Source: UBA2108 sp002713215 (lineage in GTDB: Bacteria; Bacteroidota; Bacteroidia; Flavobacteriales_G; Salibacteraceae). From it: a stretch of DNA of 64,000 bases. The stretch is taken from contig CALAPY010000092.1 in the NCBI GenBank assembly GCA_937891015.1, positions 1 to 64,000 on the forward strand. The letters run 5' to 3'. Below are positions 31,823 to 41,763 of this stretch, piece after piece (position 1 is the first letter of the stretch; every line of letters begins with the position of its first letter). A model generated the notes under the pieces. The model saw only the letters and a program-made list of their open reading frames with translations. It made no database searches and had not been told where the DNA came from. Position numbers and translations under genes: made by a program.

Positions 31823-33337
31823 TTATTGTGATTTTAAGAGGGTTATTCTAAATGTAGTCCCCTCATTTAGTTTGGTCTGTTTCACTATGATTTTCCCTTT
31901 GTGGTAGTCTTCAACAATGCGTTTTGTCAGCGTCAACCCAAGGCCCCAACCACGTTGTTTTGTAGTAAAGCCAGGTTCAAATACATCTTTTTTCTTTTGC
32001 TGCGGCATCCCCTTTCCAGTGTCTGAAACATCAAGAAAAACAAACTGTTCATTCTCAGAAACATTGAACTCAATATTACCGTTTCCACCCATTGCATCTA
32101 TCGCGTTTCTCACCAGGTTTTCAATAACCCAGTGAAAAAGAGGAATGTTTAGCATGGCCTGAATCTTATCACTTGATGACTTGATTCTAAACTCCGTCTT
32201 TTTAGGACTTCTGGTTTTCATGTAATCCACAATAGGTTGAAGAGCGGTCTGCACATTTTCCAACTTTAGCTCTGGCCTTGAACCTATTTTTGAAAACCGC
32301 TCGGTAATGGTGTTCAATCGGTCGACATCTTTTTCAAGCTCCGAAGCCATGGTGTCATCCAATCCTTTGCTTTTGATGTACTCTACCCAGCCCATTAAAG
32401 AAGAAAGCGGAGTGCCAAGTTGGTGCGCGGTTTCCTTCGCCATTCCAACCCATACCTGATTTTGCTCTGCCCTTCTAGACGTACTAAACAAAACATACCC
32501 TATTAAAATGAAAATACCGATGACACCAAACTGAATGAACGGGTAGTATTTTAACTGCACCAGAATATCTGAATCCTTGTAATAGATAAAGTTGGTAACA
32601 CCTGCCTGCAAGCTAATTTCTATGGGTGGGTTTTGATCTGCAATTTTTTGAATCAGTTCTTTGTGTTTTGTCTTATCTAAAAGCAGGTTTGAGTCTAAAT
32701 TTCCCCAGGCAATTATTTCCGTTTTACTGGAGTCCGTAATAATTACCGGAACACTGGCGCTGTTTCTCACAACCTCTGAAATGAATGATTTTTCCAGGTC
32801 AGAGAAAGTATGTTTCAGCTCTGAAAAAATTCTTGAATCATCGTAAAACAAATAATCCGTTTGATCATCCAAATACTGAATTTCAATGGGTTCATATTTC
32901 GCACCCATTCTAGCTATTTCTTTTTTTAGTTCCTCTGGGGTATAATCAATTTCAGGATTTAAGTTTCTATTAGATTTATGATGTTTATTTTCATCGGTCC
33001 ATATTACAGGAACCGTAGTATTGTCTTGTAAGATCTGGGTTAAGAAGGTGATATCGATGTTTTGAGCATTACTGGTCAGTCGCTTGTTGGCCTCAACCCA
33101 AAGCTTAACTTTTTTTCTTTCTTCGGTTCTAAGGTCCTCAAATAATTGATCGGTATAACTAACCAGCCTGGCTTTTTTCTTTAATGCTTCTGCCCAAATT
33201 TTTACCGAATTCCTCTCTTCTGCTGCAATGTTGTCGACCAGGTTACTGGTATACCAAAACGATGCTAATATGATGGCAACGCCAGCCGCAAGAAGCACTT
33301 TTTTCCATAGTTGTTTACGTCTGTATATGTTTGACAT
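31823..33337 (-). CDS. Sensor histidine kinase with duplicated periplasmic module
   Basis: A 504-residue membrane kinase. Two helices (about 13-31 and 266-286) enclose a periplasmic region with an internal duplication: residues about 98-176 and 185-264 align (VPVIWTD/VPVIITD; PIEIQY.../PIEISL...; DYLFYDDS/NFIYYKDS). A second short repeat (EERNSVKIWAEALKK, EERKKVKLWVEANKR) precedes it. The H-box is AHQLGTPLSS (His about 305), then the N-box ENLVRNAIDAMGG, DTGKGMP and GWGLGLTL. No response regulator is next to it. It is upstream of hemW, which need not be functionally related. Confidence 0.9.
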   Translation of the reverse strand: MSNIYRRKQLWKKVLLAAGVAIILASFWYTSNLVDNIAAEERNSVKIWAEALKKKARLVSYTDQLFEDLRTEERKKVKLWVEANKRLTSNAQNIDITFLTQILQDNTTVPVIWTDENKHHKSNRNLNPEIDYTPEELKKEIARMGAKYEPIEIQYLDDQTDYLFYDDSRIFSELKHTFSDLEKSFISEVVRNSASVPVIITDSSKTEIIAWGNLDSNLLLDKTKHKELIQKIADQNPPIEISLQAGVTNFIYYKDSDILVQLKYYPFIQFGVIGIFILIGYVLFSTSRRAEQNQVWVGMAKETAHQLGTPLSSLMGWVEYIKSKGLDDTMASELEKDVDRLNTITERFSKIGSRPELKLENVQTALQPIVDYMKTRSPKKTEFRIKSSSDKIQAMLNIPLFHWVIENLVRNAIDAMGGNGNIEFNVSENEQFVFLDVSDTGKGMPQQKKKDVFEPGFTTKQRGWGLGLTLTKRIVEDYHKGKIIVKQTKLNEGTTFRITLLKSQ

Positions 33338-33382
33338 AAGAAAACTGAGGCGCTAAAGGTAATACTTGAAACCTTTAGAGCA

Positions 33383-34108
33383 TTATTCCACTGGCTTGGG
33401 CAATGAAGCAAGCATTTCCAAAAACTGTTCAACCGTTAACGCCTCGTTTATCGAGAAATTACCGATGTCCGTTCTTCGCAATTCACTTAAAAAGCCACCG
33501 CACTCCAATTTTTCTCCCAAATCAAAGGCCACTGAGCGTATGTAAGTGCCTTTTGAACAGCTAATCTTAAATTGACAATCCTGGCCATTTTTTAGTCGTT
33601 TGCTCGGTCCAACTTTTACCACCTCAAATTCGTGGATTTTTATTGAGCTTGGTTTTAATTCAACTTCCTTTCCCCTTCGGGCCAGCTCATAAGCTTTTTG
33701 ACCTTTTACCCGTTTTGCCGAATATATTGGAGGCATCTGATCTATACTTCCCTTAAATGTATTGGCCGCTTTTCTAATTGTTTCAATATCGAATTCTGGT
33801 ACGGCGACTTCGGTAATTTTGGACTCCAGGTCATAAGTCGGTGTTGTTCCTCCCAAGGTAATGGTGCCAGTGTAAACCTTATCCAGCCCCATAAATTGTT
33901 CAATTTTTTTTGTGTTTTTTCCTGTACAAAGAATCACCAGTCCACTAGCCAGTGGATCCAGAGTACCTGCGTGCCCTACCTTTAGTTTTTTGACATCCAG
34001 GTGTTTTTTTAAGGCACCTCTAATTTTATTTACTACATCAAATGAAGTCCAGTTAAGAGGCTTGTCGATAAGGAGGGTTTCGCCTTCCTGAAAATTAAAC
34101 GAATTCAA
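33383..34108 (-). CDS. truB: tRNA pseudouridine-55 synthase
   Basis: A 241-residue TruB that makes pseudouridine 55 in the T-loop of tRNAs. The catalytic Asp lies in GHAGTLDPLASGLV, and the start LLIDKPLNWTSFDVVNKIR is typical. The C-terminus lacks a PUA domain, which fits the shorter bacterial types. It follows uppP in the ftsX-DUF3098-uppP-truB cluster usual for Bacteroidota. Confidence 0.95.
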   Translation of the reverse strand: MNSFNFQEGETLLIDKPLNWTSFDVVNKIRGALKKHLDVKKLKVGHAGTLDPLASGLVILCTGKNTKKIEQFMGLDKVYTGTITLGGTTPTYDLESKITEVAVPEFDIETIRKAANTFKGSIDQMPPIYSAKRVKGQKAYELARRGKEVELKPSSIKIHEFEVVKVGPSKRLKNGQDCQFKISCSKGTYIRSVAFDLGEKLECGGFLSELRRTDIGNFSINEALTVEQFLEMLASLPKPVE

Positions 34109-34120
34109 AACGACTGGTTT

Positions 34121-34918
34121 TCAAAAGGCGAATACGATAGAGATAACTCCTATTACAAAACAATAGTAGGCGAAGTAATCAAGCTTGCTTTTCTTAACCA
34201 GGTTTACCATCCACGTGCAAGCTAACAAACCAGTAATAAAGGCGCTTACAAAACCAACTGCAGCCGGCAGGATACTATCGGATGCGATAACCATTCCACC
34301 CTCAGCGTCCATAATCTTTTTGGCCATTGCACCTAAAATTAAAGGAACAACCATCAAAAACGAAAAACGTGCGGCGCGGGTTTTTTCAACCCCTAATAGA
34401 AGAGACGTTCCTATTGTAGCTCCGGATCTCGAAATTCCTGGCATTATAGCAATGGCCTGCGACACTCCAATAATAAAAGCATTCAAAAACCCGATTTTTC
34501 CTCTTCTCCTTCTAACCCGGGTAGTCATGTACAATAACAGCCCGGTGATAATCAGCATCATTCCCACCAAAAGCAAGTTACCTTCAAAGAGCATTTCAAT
34601 GTCCTTTTCATAAAACAACCCGACCAGAACCGCCGGAACCATTGATATAATGATGAACAAAATATATTGTCGGCCCGCATTCCACCATGCTTTTTCAAAT
34701 AACAAACGCAAAAGCATCATTATGTCATCTCTAAAAACCACAATGGTACTAAGTGCTGTTGCTGCATGAACAGATATGGTAAAGAAAAGTGAATCGTCAG
34801 AGTTAATTTTAACTCCTAATACTTCTTTCGCAATTTCCAGATGGCCTGAACTGCTTACAGGAAGGAACTCGGTAAGGCCTTGTACAATTCCAAGAATCAG
34901 GGCTTCAATTACCGACAC
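34121..34918 (-). CDS. uppP: Undecaprenyl-diphosphatase UppP/BacA
   Basis: A 265-residue polytopic membrane enzyme that recycles undecaprenyl pyrophosphate to the monophosphate carrier for peptidoglycan and other glycans. Both family motifs are present: QGLTEFLPVSSSGHL with the catalytic Glu/His, and PGISRSGATI. It has about eight membrane helices and sits with truB, DUF3098 and ftsX. Confidence 0.96.
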   Translation of the reverse strand: MSVIEALILGIVQGLTEFLPVSSSGHLEIAKEVLGVKINSDDSLFFTISVHAATALSTIVVFRDDIMMLLRLLFEKAWWNAGRQYILFIIISMVPAVLVGLFYEKDIEMLFEGNLLLVGMMLIITGLLLYMTTRVRRRRGKIGFLNAFIIGVSQAIAIMPGISRSGATIGTSLLLGVEKTRAARFSFLMVVPLILGAMAKKIMDAEGGMVIASDSILPAAVGFVSAFITGLLACTWMVNLVKKSKLDYFAYYCFVIGVISIVFAF

Positions 34919-34924
34919 AAGCTG

Positions 34925-35167
34925 TTATTTTTCAGGGTTAGGTTTTTTAAATATTCCAACCATTACTATGGCAAAACCAACTAAAACAACAATTGGTGCA
35001 ACTGAAATTCGGCGTACGCTAAATACTTCCGGATTAAATATACTTGGATCTTCTGATCCACCACCAGACATTAGTATAAAACCTGCAATTACTGTTACCA
35101 CTCCGGCAATCAGAAACATATAGTTCGTTTTACCAAAAACCATTTCGTTATTATCTTCTGTACTCAT
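34925..35167 (-). CDS. DUF3098 small membrane protein
   Basis: An 80-residue protein with two membrane helices (about 15-32 and 55-72) and the DUF3098 pattern FGKTNYMFLIAG near the start. It is always found between ftsX and uppP in Bacteroidota as far as I know, which hints at a cell-wall or division role. Its ATG shares one base with the ftsX stop. Confidence 0.88.
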   Translation of the reverse strand: MSTEDNNEMVFGKTNYMFLIAGVVTVIAGFILMSGGGSEDPSIFNPEVFSVRRISVAPIVVLVGFAIVMVGIFKKPNPEK

Positions 35168-36045
35168 TAGGAATAAAGTTTATCCGTTTTCATTCGTAAA
35201 AATCGGCGCACTGCCAAACTTGTACTTATCCACGTAATAATAATTCCGAGCAAAAGTACCATTCCAAACAATGTCGCAACCATTTGTACATCTTGAATTT
35301 CAAAAAGTTCAGGAATTTTTTGCCTGGCATAGTATAATACCCCCATTAACAGGGCAATTGCGATTAATGCTCCATATAATCCATTAGCAATTCCGCGCAA
35401 AACAAATGGCATTCGAATAAATGCCGGAGTAGCACCAACCAGCTGCATGGTTTTTATGACAAACCGCTTGGAATAAAGGCTTAGTCGAATGCTGTTGTTT
35501 ATTAGAGCAATTGCAATAATCAAAAGCAGCACACTAAAAACCAATATCACCAATGAAATACGTTTAATGTTTTCGTTGACCAAAACAACCAGGTCGCGTT
35601 GATAAAAAACTTCTTTTACCCTGGGGTTTTTTGTCATTTCGGCTTCTATCCAGCTTAAACTATCCGGGTTGGCGTAATCTGCATTCAAGCGAACCTCAAT
35701 AGAAGAAAGAAGGGGATTGTAACCTAAAAAGTCAACAAAATCTTCACCCAAGTCTTCGGTGAGTTCCTTTGCTGCCCTGTCTTTATCTATGAATTCAGTG
35801 GTTTTTACATACCGTGCGGCATCCAATGATTTTTGAAATTTAACCACGTCTACATCCTTAACATCGTCTTTTAGAATCACCGAAAAGCCAATGTTTTCCT
35901 TTACATAAGTCGAGAGCCTCTTGGCCTGAAGTATGGCCATACCTAACAGCCCCAACATAAAAAGCACCAACGAGATACTAATTATTACAGTAAAATAGGA
36001 TGATCTTAGTCTTTTTTTAGTAAAACGTTCTTCGGAAGTCTGCAT
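35167..36045 (-). CDS. ftsX: Cell-division ABC permease-like protein FtsX
   Basis: A 292-residue protein with the FtsX layout: N-terminal cytoplasmic start, first membrane helix (about 20-42), a periplasmic domain (about 45-165) and three C-terminal helices with LVGATPAFIRMPFVLRG. With FtsE it regulates peptidoglycan hydrolases at the septum. ftsE is not in the window, which is usual for Bacteroidota. It is the first gene of the cluster down to truB and divergent from leuS. Confidence 0.93.
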   Translation of the reverse strand: MQTSEERFTKKRLRSSYFTVIISISLVLFMLGLLGMAILQAKRLSTYVKENIGFSVILKDDVKDVDVVKFQKSLDAARYVKTTEFIDKDRAAKELTEDLGEDFVDFLGYNPLLSSIEVRLNADYANPDSLSWIEAEMTKNPRVKEVFYQRDLVVLVNENIKRISLVILVFSVLLLIIAIALINNSIRLSLYSKRFVIKTMQLVGATPAFIRMPFVLRGIANGLYGALIAIALLMGVLYYARQKIPELFEIQDVQMVATLFGMVLLLGIIITWISTSLAVRRFLRMKTDKLYS

Positions 36046-36114
36046 ACCTAAATAGCAACGGCTATGGCCGCTAAAATAAGAAAATAATCAAGGAAGCTTA
36101 AGCCTTTGGTTGCT

Positions 36115-36122
36115 TACTTTTG
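36115..36122 (+). promoter_or_regulatory. TAnnTTTG -7 box for leuS
   Basis: TACTTTTG, 26 nt upstream of the ATG at 36149. It supports the shorter leuS start over an ATG at 36110, which would lie upstream of the box. Confidence 0.6.
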
Positions 36123-36148
36123 TACACTTTTTTGAGCAAATAAAACAG

Positions 36149-38728
36149 ATGAAGGATTACGATTTTGAGGCGATTGAAAGCAAGTGGCGAGAACGTTGGA
36201 AAGCGAACGGCACATACCGTACCGAAGAAGTTTCTGAAAAAGAAAAACTTTACGTCCTTGACATGTTTCCCTACCCAAGTGGTGCCGGTCTACATGTTGG
36301 CCATCCGCTAGGTTATATTGCATCCGATATTTACTCGAGGTATAAAAAACTAAATGGCTACAATGTGCTTCATCCTATGGGTTACGATTCCTTTGGTCTT
36401 CCAGCGGAACAGTATGCCATTCAAACAGGACAACATCCTGCCATTACTACAGAACAGAACATTAACCGATATCGTGAACAATTGGACCTCATTGGGTTTT
36501 CTTACGACTGGAGTCGGCAAGTAAAAACAAGCGATCCATCTTATTATAAATGGACCCAATGGATCTTCCTTAAACTTTTCGATTCCTGGTATAACAACAC
36601 AACCGATAAAGCTGAAAAAATTGAAACCCTCGTTGCGGAATTTGAAAAAAATGGCAATCAGGAAGTAGAAGCCGTAAATGCCTGTGAGGAGATTTTCGAC
36701 GCAAGTACCTGGAAGGGTTTTAATGAGAAAAAACAGCAGGAAATTTTATTGGACTACAGGTTAACTTACATTTCGAATAGTGTGGTAAACTGGTGCCCTG
36801 AGTTGGGAACTGTTTTGGCTAATGACGAAGTCAAAGATGGAGTTTCTGAGCGCGGCGGATATCCGGTTGAGCAACGTGAAATGCGCCAGTGGAGTATGCG
36901 AATTGGTGCCTATTCTGAACGGTTGCTTCAGGGGCTGGAAACACTCGACTGGACCGATTCATTGAAAGAGATACAACGGAACTGGATTGGAAAAAGCGTT
37001 GGTGCATCGGTCCATTTTGATATTGATGGAAATGAAAACCAACTTGAAATTTTTACCACCCGACCCGATACCATTTTTGGTGCCACGTTCATGGTGTTGG
37101 CACCAGAGCATGAATTGGTAAATGAGTTGACCTCGACAGATCAAAAAGAGGAGGTTGAGCAATACATTATTCGAACCAAGACCAGGACGGAACGAGATCG
37201 GCTATCTGATGTAAAAACAGTGTCCGGGGCATTTACAGGATCTTATGCAATACATCCCTTTACCGGGGAAAAAATCCCAATCTGGATCGCTGATTACGTT
37301 TTGGCCGGTTATGGTACAGGAGCTGTTATGGCAGTGCCTTCGGGTGATCAACGTGACTGGGATTTTGCGAATCATTTTGGGCTTGAAATTCCTGCCGTAA
37401 TTGAAGGGACAGATGTTAGCCAGGGAGCTAATGATGATAAAACCGGAGTATTGATTAACTCTTCTTTTTTGGATGGCTTAAAGGTTAAAGATGCCATAAA
37501 ACGCATCCTGTTTGAAATTGAGAAAAAAGGAATTGGGGAACGCCAGACCAACTACAAAATGAGGGATGCCGTATTCAGTCGCCAGCGCTATTGGGGGGAG
37601 CCTGTACCCATGTATTTTAAAGATGGTGTTCCTTATCCTGTGGCTGAAAAAGATTTACCGGTAATTCTTCCCGAAGTGGATAAATACCTCCCCACAGAAG
37701 ATGGCGAGCCTCCTTTGGGAAGGGCCGAAAACTGGGCCTACCAGCCGGAAGGAGATTCCAACTCCTATCCACTGGAATTGAATACCATGCCCGGCTGGGC
37801 TGGTTCAAGCTGGTATTTTATGCGCTACATGGACCCTGATAATACTGATGAGTTTGTAAGCAAAGACAAACTCAACTATTGGAAGAATGTAGATGTGTAC
37901 CTTGGTGGAGCAGAGCATGCAACCGGGCATTTGCTTTACTTCCGTTTTTGGACCAAAGTGCTTCACGACCTTGGATATGTTTCTTTTGATGAGCCAGCCA
38001 AAAAACTGATCAATCAAGGAATGATCCTGGCAGAAGATGGACAAAAAATGAGTAAGCGTTACGGTAATGTGGTCAACCCGGATGACATCATTAAATCATT
38101 TGGTGCGGACTCGTTAAGGCTTCATGAAATGTTCCTGGGACCCATTGAACAACATAAACCCTGGAATACCAAGGGAATTGAAGGGGTTCACCGCTTTCTC
38201 AAAAAATACTGGAGAATGGTTCATAATTCCAACAACGAATTCTCGGTTACTGAAGAAACGCCAACTAAAGAGGAATATAAGGCGCTACACAAGGCTATTA
38301 AGAAAGTAGGAGAAGACAACAATCGTTTCTCATTCAATACCTCCGTTTCTACCTTTATGGTTGCAGTAAATGAATTAATCGATTTGAAGTGTAACAAGCG
38401 CGAAATCATTGAGGGTCTTACCATACTTTTAAACCCTCACTGCCCATATATTACCGAAGAAATTTGGGAAAAGCTAGGACATTCGGACAGTATTGTGAAC
38501 ACACAATGGCCAGAATTCAACGAAGAGTACCTGATAGAATCAAACTTTTCTTATCCGGTTTCTTTTAACGGTAAAATGAGGTTTAAGCTTGAACTTCCTT
38601 TGGCCCTATCTAAAGAGGAGGTTGAGAACAAAGTGCTGGGTAATGAACAATCTGCAAAATACCTCGAAGGAAAATCTCCTAAAAAAGTAATCGTGGTACC
38701 CGGCAGAATTGTAAATGTGGTTGTTTAA
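36149..38728 (+). CDS. leuS: Leucyl-tRNA synthetase
   Basis: Class I synthetase of about 859 residues charging tRNA-Leu. The HIGH equivalent is in YPSGAGLHVGHPLGY, the KMSKS loop is GQKMSKRYGN, and the editing (CP1) domain includes the TTRPDT segment (about residues 300-305). The start MKDYDFEAIESKW is typical of LeuS; the upstream in-frame ATG at 36110 precedes the promoter box. The gene leads into the biotin genes with only 11 bp before bioF, so the two may share a transcript. Confidence 0.96.
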   Translation: MKDYDFEAIESKWRERWKANGTYRTEEVSEKEKLYVLDMFPYPSGAGLHVGHPLGYIASDIYSRYKKLNGYNVLHPMGYDSFGLPAEQYAIQTGQHPAITTEQNINRYREQLDLIGFSYDWSRQVKTSDPSYYKWTQWIFLKLFDSWYNNTTDKAEKIETLVAEFEKNGNQEVEAVNACEEIFDASTWKGFNEKKQQEILLDYRLTYISNSVVNWCPELGTVLANDEVKDGVSERGGYPVEQREMRQWSMRIGAYSERLLQGLETLDWTDSLKEIQRNWIGKSVGASVHFDIDGNENQLEIFTTRPDTIFGATFMVLAPEHELVNELTSTDQKEEVEQYIIRTKTRTERDRLSDVKTVSGAFTGSYAIHPFTGEKIPIWIADYVLAGYGTGAVMAVPSGDQRDWDFANHFGLEIPAVIEGTDVSQGANDDKTGVLINSSFLDGLKVKDAIKRILFEIEKKGIGERQTNYKMRDAVFSRQRYWGEPVPMYFKDGVPYPVAEKDLPVILPEVDKYLPTEDGEPPLGRAENWAYQPEGDSNSYPLELNTMPGWAGSSWYFMRYMDPDNTDEFVSKDKLNYWKNVDVYLGGAEHATGHLLYFRFWTKVLHDLGYVSFDEPAKKLINQGMILAEDGQKMSKRYGNVVNPDDIIKSFGADSLRLHEMFLGPIEQHKPWNTKGIEGVHRFLKKYWRMVHNSNNEFSVTEETPTKEEYKALHKAIKKVGEDNNRFSFNTSVSTFMVAVNELIDLKCNKREIIEGLTILLNPHCPYITEEIWEKLGHSDSIVNTQWPEFNEEYLIESNFSYPVSFNGKMRFKLELPLALSKEEVENKVLGNEQSAKYLEGKSPKKVIVVPGRIVNVVV

Positions 38729-38739
38729 TTCTGGCAAGG

Positions 38740-39873
38740 TTGATACAACGTCTTAAGGATGAATTAAATCAGAGGTCAATAGATGGGTCTCTACGGTCAT
38801 TGGTAAATTACAATGGACTGGTCGATTTTGCATCCAATGATTATTTGGGCTTTTGCAAATCCAATGTTGTGGCCGAAGAGGCAAACTATATTCATGATAA
38901 CTCTACGAATGGGCAGAGCCCTCAAAATGGTTCCGGTGGTTCCCGGCTTTTAACCGGAAATTCGGATTTTTATTTGGAAGCTGAAAAAGAAATGGCATTA
39001 TTCTTTAAATCGGATGGTGCCCTTACCTATACTTCGGGATATGCCGCTAATCTTGGATTGCTCTCGGCCATCTTAAAACGCAATGACAATGTCTTCTATG
39101 ACGAGTATTCTCATTCTTCAATTAAAGATGGGATACGATTAGGATATGCAAAATCGATCAAGTTTCTTCACAACAACCTGGAAGACCTGGAGAACAAACT
39201 CCTTCGAGCTTCAGGAGAAAAATTTGTAGTTGTTGAATCACTTTATTCTATGGATGGTGATTTTGCTCCGCTGCAAGAACTTTGTGAATTGTGCACTAAA
39301 CAACATGCTCACTTAATCGTGGATGAAGCCCATGCATCAGGGGTTTATGGCCCAAACGGTGAAGGACTCGTGGTTCAACATGGACTAGAAAAATCTGTAT
39401 TTGCCCGAATTCACACTTTCGGAAAGGGCCTGGGTTCACATGGGGCGCTGGTGGCTGGATCAAATGACCTGGTCGATTACCTGATAAATTTTTCTCGTCC
39501 ATTTATATATACAACTGCTCTACCCGCATACAACGTTGCTGCAATGCTGGCAGGAATACGATTATCATCGAAGGCAAAAAATGAGCGAGTCAGTTTGTTT
39601 TCCAACATTAATCACTTCAGAGAAACCGCCCAAAACTTAGGGTTAAACATCATGAATAGTTCTTCTCAAATTCAGGGTTTGGTTGTTCCCGGAAACAAAC
39701 AAATTGTGGATTTATCAGAGAGTTTGAGGGAGTTAAACATTGATGTACGTGCAATTAAAAGCCCTACTGTTCCTGCTGGTAAGGAGCGACTTCGAATTTG
39801 TTTGCACACGTACAATACAAAAGAAGAAATTGAAATTTTATTAAACGGAATTCACGATCATTTAAATGAGTAA
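38740..39873 (+). CDS. bioF: 8-amino-7-oxononanoate synthase
   Basis: PLP enzyme joining pimeloyl-ACP/CoA and alanine in biotin synthesis. The 377-residue product has SPQNGSGGSRLLTGN, the aspartate motif IVDEAHASGVYGP and the PLP lysine in HTFGKGLGSHGA (Lys about 229). No ATG or GTG fits the N-terminus: the best start is TTG at 38740, 11 bp after the leuS stop, giving MIQRLKDELNQR. Translation may depend on coupling to leuS. Its 3' end overlaps bioD by 8 bp. Confidence 0.92.
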   Translation: MIQRLKDELNQRSIDGSLRSLVNYNGLVDFASNDYLGFCKSNVVAEEANYIHDNSTNGQSPQNGSGGSRLLTGNSDFYLEAEKEMALFFKSDGALTYTSGYAANLGLLSAILKRNDNVFYDEYSHSSIKDGIRLGYAKSIKFLHNNLEDLENKLLRASGEKFVVVESLYSMDGDFAPLQELCELCTKQHAHLIVDEAHASGVYGPNGEGLVVQHGLEKSVFARIHTFGKGLGSHGALVAGSNDLVDYLINFSRPFIYTTALPAYNVAAMLAGIRLSSKAKNERVSLFSNINHFRETAQNLGLNIMNSSSQIQGLVVPGNKQIVDLSESLRELNIDVRAIKSPTVPAGKERLRICLHTYNTKEEIEILLNGIHDHLNE

Positions 39874-40486
39874 AAAATATTTTGTTTCAGGAATAGGAAC
39901 TGACGTAGGCAAAACCATTGCCTCTGCAGCACTGGTTGAGGCATTAAAAGCAGACTATTGGAAACCGGTTCAAAGTGGTGAATTGGAGAACAGTGACAGT
40001 ATGAAAATCGCCAACTTAATTTCCAATGCTCAAACTAAAATTCATCAAGAAACTTATCGCTTTAAGCTCCCAGCCTCTCCTCATCTTTCGGCAAATGAAG
40101 AGCAGGTTGAAATTGAAATGGAGAAGTTCAAGATCCCGGAAACTGATAGCAACCTAATTGTTGAGGGTGCGGGTGGATTACTTGTTCCCTTATCGGAAAA
40201 CAAACTAATTATTGATCTCATTGAAATGCTAAAGCTCCCGGTAATTCTTGTAGCAAGAAGCTACTTAGGGAGTATTAACCATACATTGCTTTCTATCGAA
40301 GCCGTTAAAAACAGGGGCATTAAACTCGCAGGAATCGTTTACAGCGGTTCACCAAACGCAGAAACAGAACGGATTATTTCTGTTTTTTCCGATGTAACGA
40401 TTATTGGTCGGTTACCGGAAATAGAAACTATTGATAAAGAACATATTTTAGAGGCATCCCGCGCCTTAGATTTGGCCGCTTTATGA
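39866..40486 (+). CDS. bioD: Dethiobiotin synthetase
   Basis: A 206-residue ATP-dependent carboxylase that closes the ureido ring of dethiobiotin. The P-loop is GIGTDVGKT (about 9-17), followed by KPVQSG and the second motif VEGAGGLLVPL, all diagnostic. It overlaps bioF upstream and bioA downstream (4 bp), indicating translational coupling in the order F-D-A. Confidence 0.95.
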   Translation: MSKKYFVSGIGTDVGKTIASAALVEALKADYWKPVQSGELENSDSMKIANLISNAQTKIHQETYRFKLPASPHLSANEEQVEIEMEKFKIPETDSNLIVEGAGGLLVPLSENKLIIDLIEMLKLPVILVARSYLGSINHTLLSIEAVKNRGIKLAGIVYSGSPNAETERIISVFSDVTIIGRLPEIETIDKEHILEASRALDLAAL

Positions 40487-41763
40487 GCATAGCAAACATC
40501 GATAAGAAAAACATCTGGCATCCTTTTTCTCATTACCATGAGACCAGGAAGAATATTGTTATTAGTCAGGCAAAAGATGAGTTTCTATACGATGAAAATG
40601 GAAATCAGTATATCGATTCTGTGGCATCCTGGTGGGTGAATTTACATGGGCATTCCAACCCCTATATTGCTGAAAAAATTGCGGAACAAGCTCAAAACCT
40701 GGAGCATGTGATTTTTGCCGGATTTACCCACGAACCCGCAGTGACTTTCTCTGAAAAGTTACTGGAACTACTGCCCGATAACCAGGAAAAACTTTTCTTT
40801 TCAGACAATGGATCAACCTCCACTGAAATAGCTCTAAAACTAGCACTGCAATCGTTTGTTAACCGGGGTGAGAGAAAAATAAAAGTAATTGCATTAGAAG
40901 GGGCCTATCACGGCGATACACTTGGCGCAATGTCAGTAAGCTCCCGCGGATTGTTTACGGAACCCTTTCATCCCTTTTTATACGAAGTCTGCTTTCTTCC
41001 ATTACCAACCGTGGAAAATGAGCGTGAGTGCATTGCACAACTGGAAAAGGTGTTAGATACTCAAGAAGCTGCGGCCTTCATCTTTGAGCCCCTGCTTCAA
41101 GCTGCTGGTGGCATGAGAATGTACGATGCAAACGTACTGTGCAAGCTTGTGGAATTATGTAAGAAACATGGGGTCATTACTATAGCAGACGAAGTAGTAA
41201 CTGCTTTTTACCGAACAGGTAAGTTTTTGGCAAGCGACCAGTTATCCAGCACGCCCGATATCATTTGTATGGCCAAAGGGGTGACCGGAGGAACCATGGC
41301 CATGGGCGTTACTTCCTGTAATCGCTGGATCGTGGAGTCATTCGAAACTAAAGATCGGTCCAAGACTTTTTATCATGGGCACTCCTTTACCGGAAACCCA
41401 ATTGCGTGTTCAGCGGCTGTCGCTAGTTTAGACCTTTTGGAAACTAGTGCAAGCGAGGCAAATAGAAAAAGAATTAGTTCGTTTTTTGAGTCATTTAAAT
41501 TGGACTTGGAGCAAAATACAATGGTGCGAAACGCCCGATGCCTTGGCCATATTTTAGCTTTTGAAATTGAGGCTGAGGAATCGAATTATTTAAGTAACCT
41601 AAGGGATTGGATTTATGATCGATTTCTTGAGGAAGGCATTTTGATGAGGCCACTTGGAAACACAATTTGTTTTATTCCGTCCTACTGTATCTCACAAGAT
41701 TCTTTGGAACACATAAGAACAGCGACATTTAATATCATTAAAGACCTGTCAGGGAATCAATAG
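40483..41763 (+). CDS. bioA: Adenosylmethionine-8-amino-7-oxononanoate aminotransferase
   Basis: PLP aminotransferase converting KAPA to DAPA with SAM as amino donor. The N-terminal IWHPFSHY (IWHPF) motif is specific to BioA. VASWWVNLHGH, the IADEVVTAFYRTG aspartate motif and the PLP lysine in CMAKGVTGG (Lys about 265) are present. 426 residues, normal length. It ends directly before the ketosynthase start, with no gap. Confidence 0.96.
   Translation: MSIANIDKKNIWHPFSHYHETRKNIVISQAKDEFLYDENGNQYIDSVASWWVNLHGHSNPYIAEKIAEQAQNLEHVIFAGFTHEPAVTFSEKLLELLPDNQEKLFFSDNGSTSTEIALKLALQSFVNRGERKIKVIALEGAYHGDTLGAMSVSSRGLFTEPFHPFLYEVCFLPLPTVENERECIAQLEKVLDTQEAAAFIFEPLLQAAGGMRMYDANVLCKLVELCKKHGVITIADEVVTAFYRTGKFLASDQLSSTPDIICMAKGVTGGTMAMGVTSCNRWIVESFETKDRSKTFYHGHSFTGNPIACSAAVASLDLLETSASEANRKRISSFFESFKLDLEQNTMVRNARCLGHILAFEIEAEESNYLSNLRDWIYDRFLEEGILMRPLGNTICFIPSYCISQDSLEHIRTATFNIIKDLSGNQ

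Noticed and set aside
34185..34613. 142-residue plus-strand open frame
   Set aside because: Antisense to uppP, which has both family motifs.
36110..36148. N-terminal extension of leuS
   Set aside because: It would begin upstream of the TAnnTTTG box, and LeuS proteins normally start near the YDFxxIExKW pattern.
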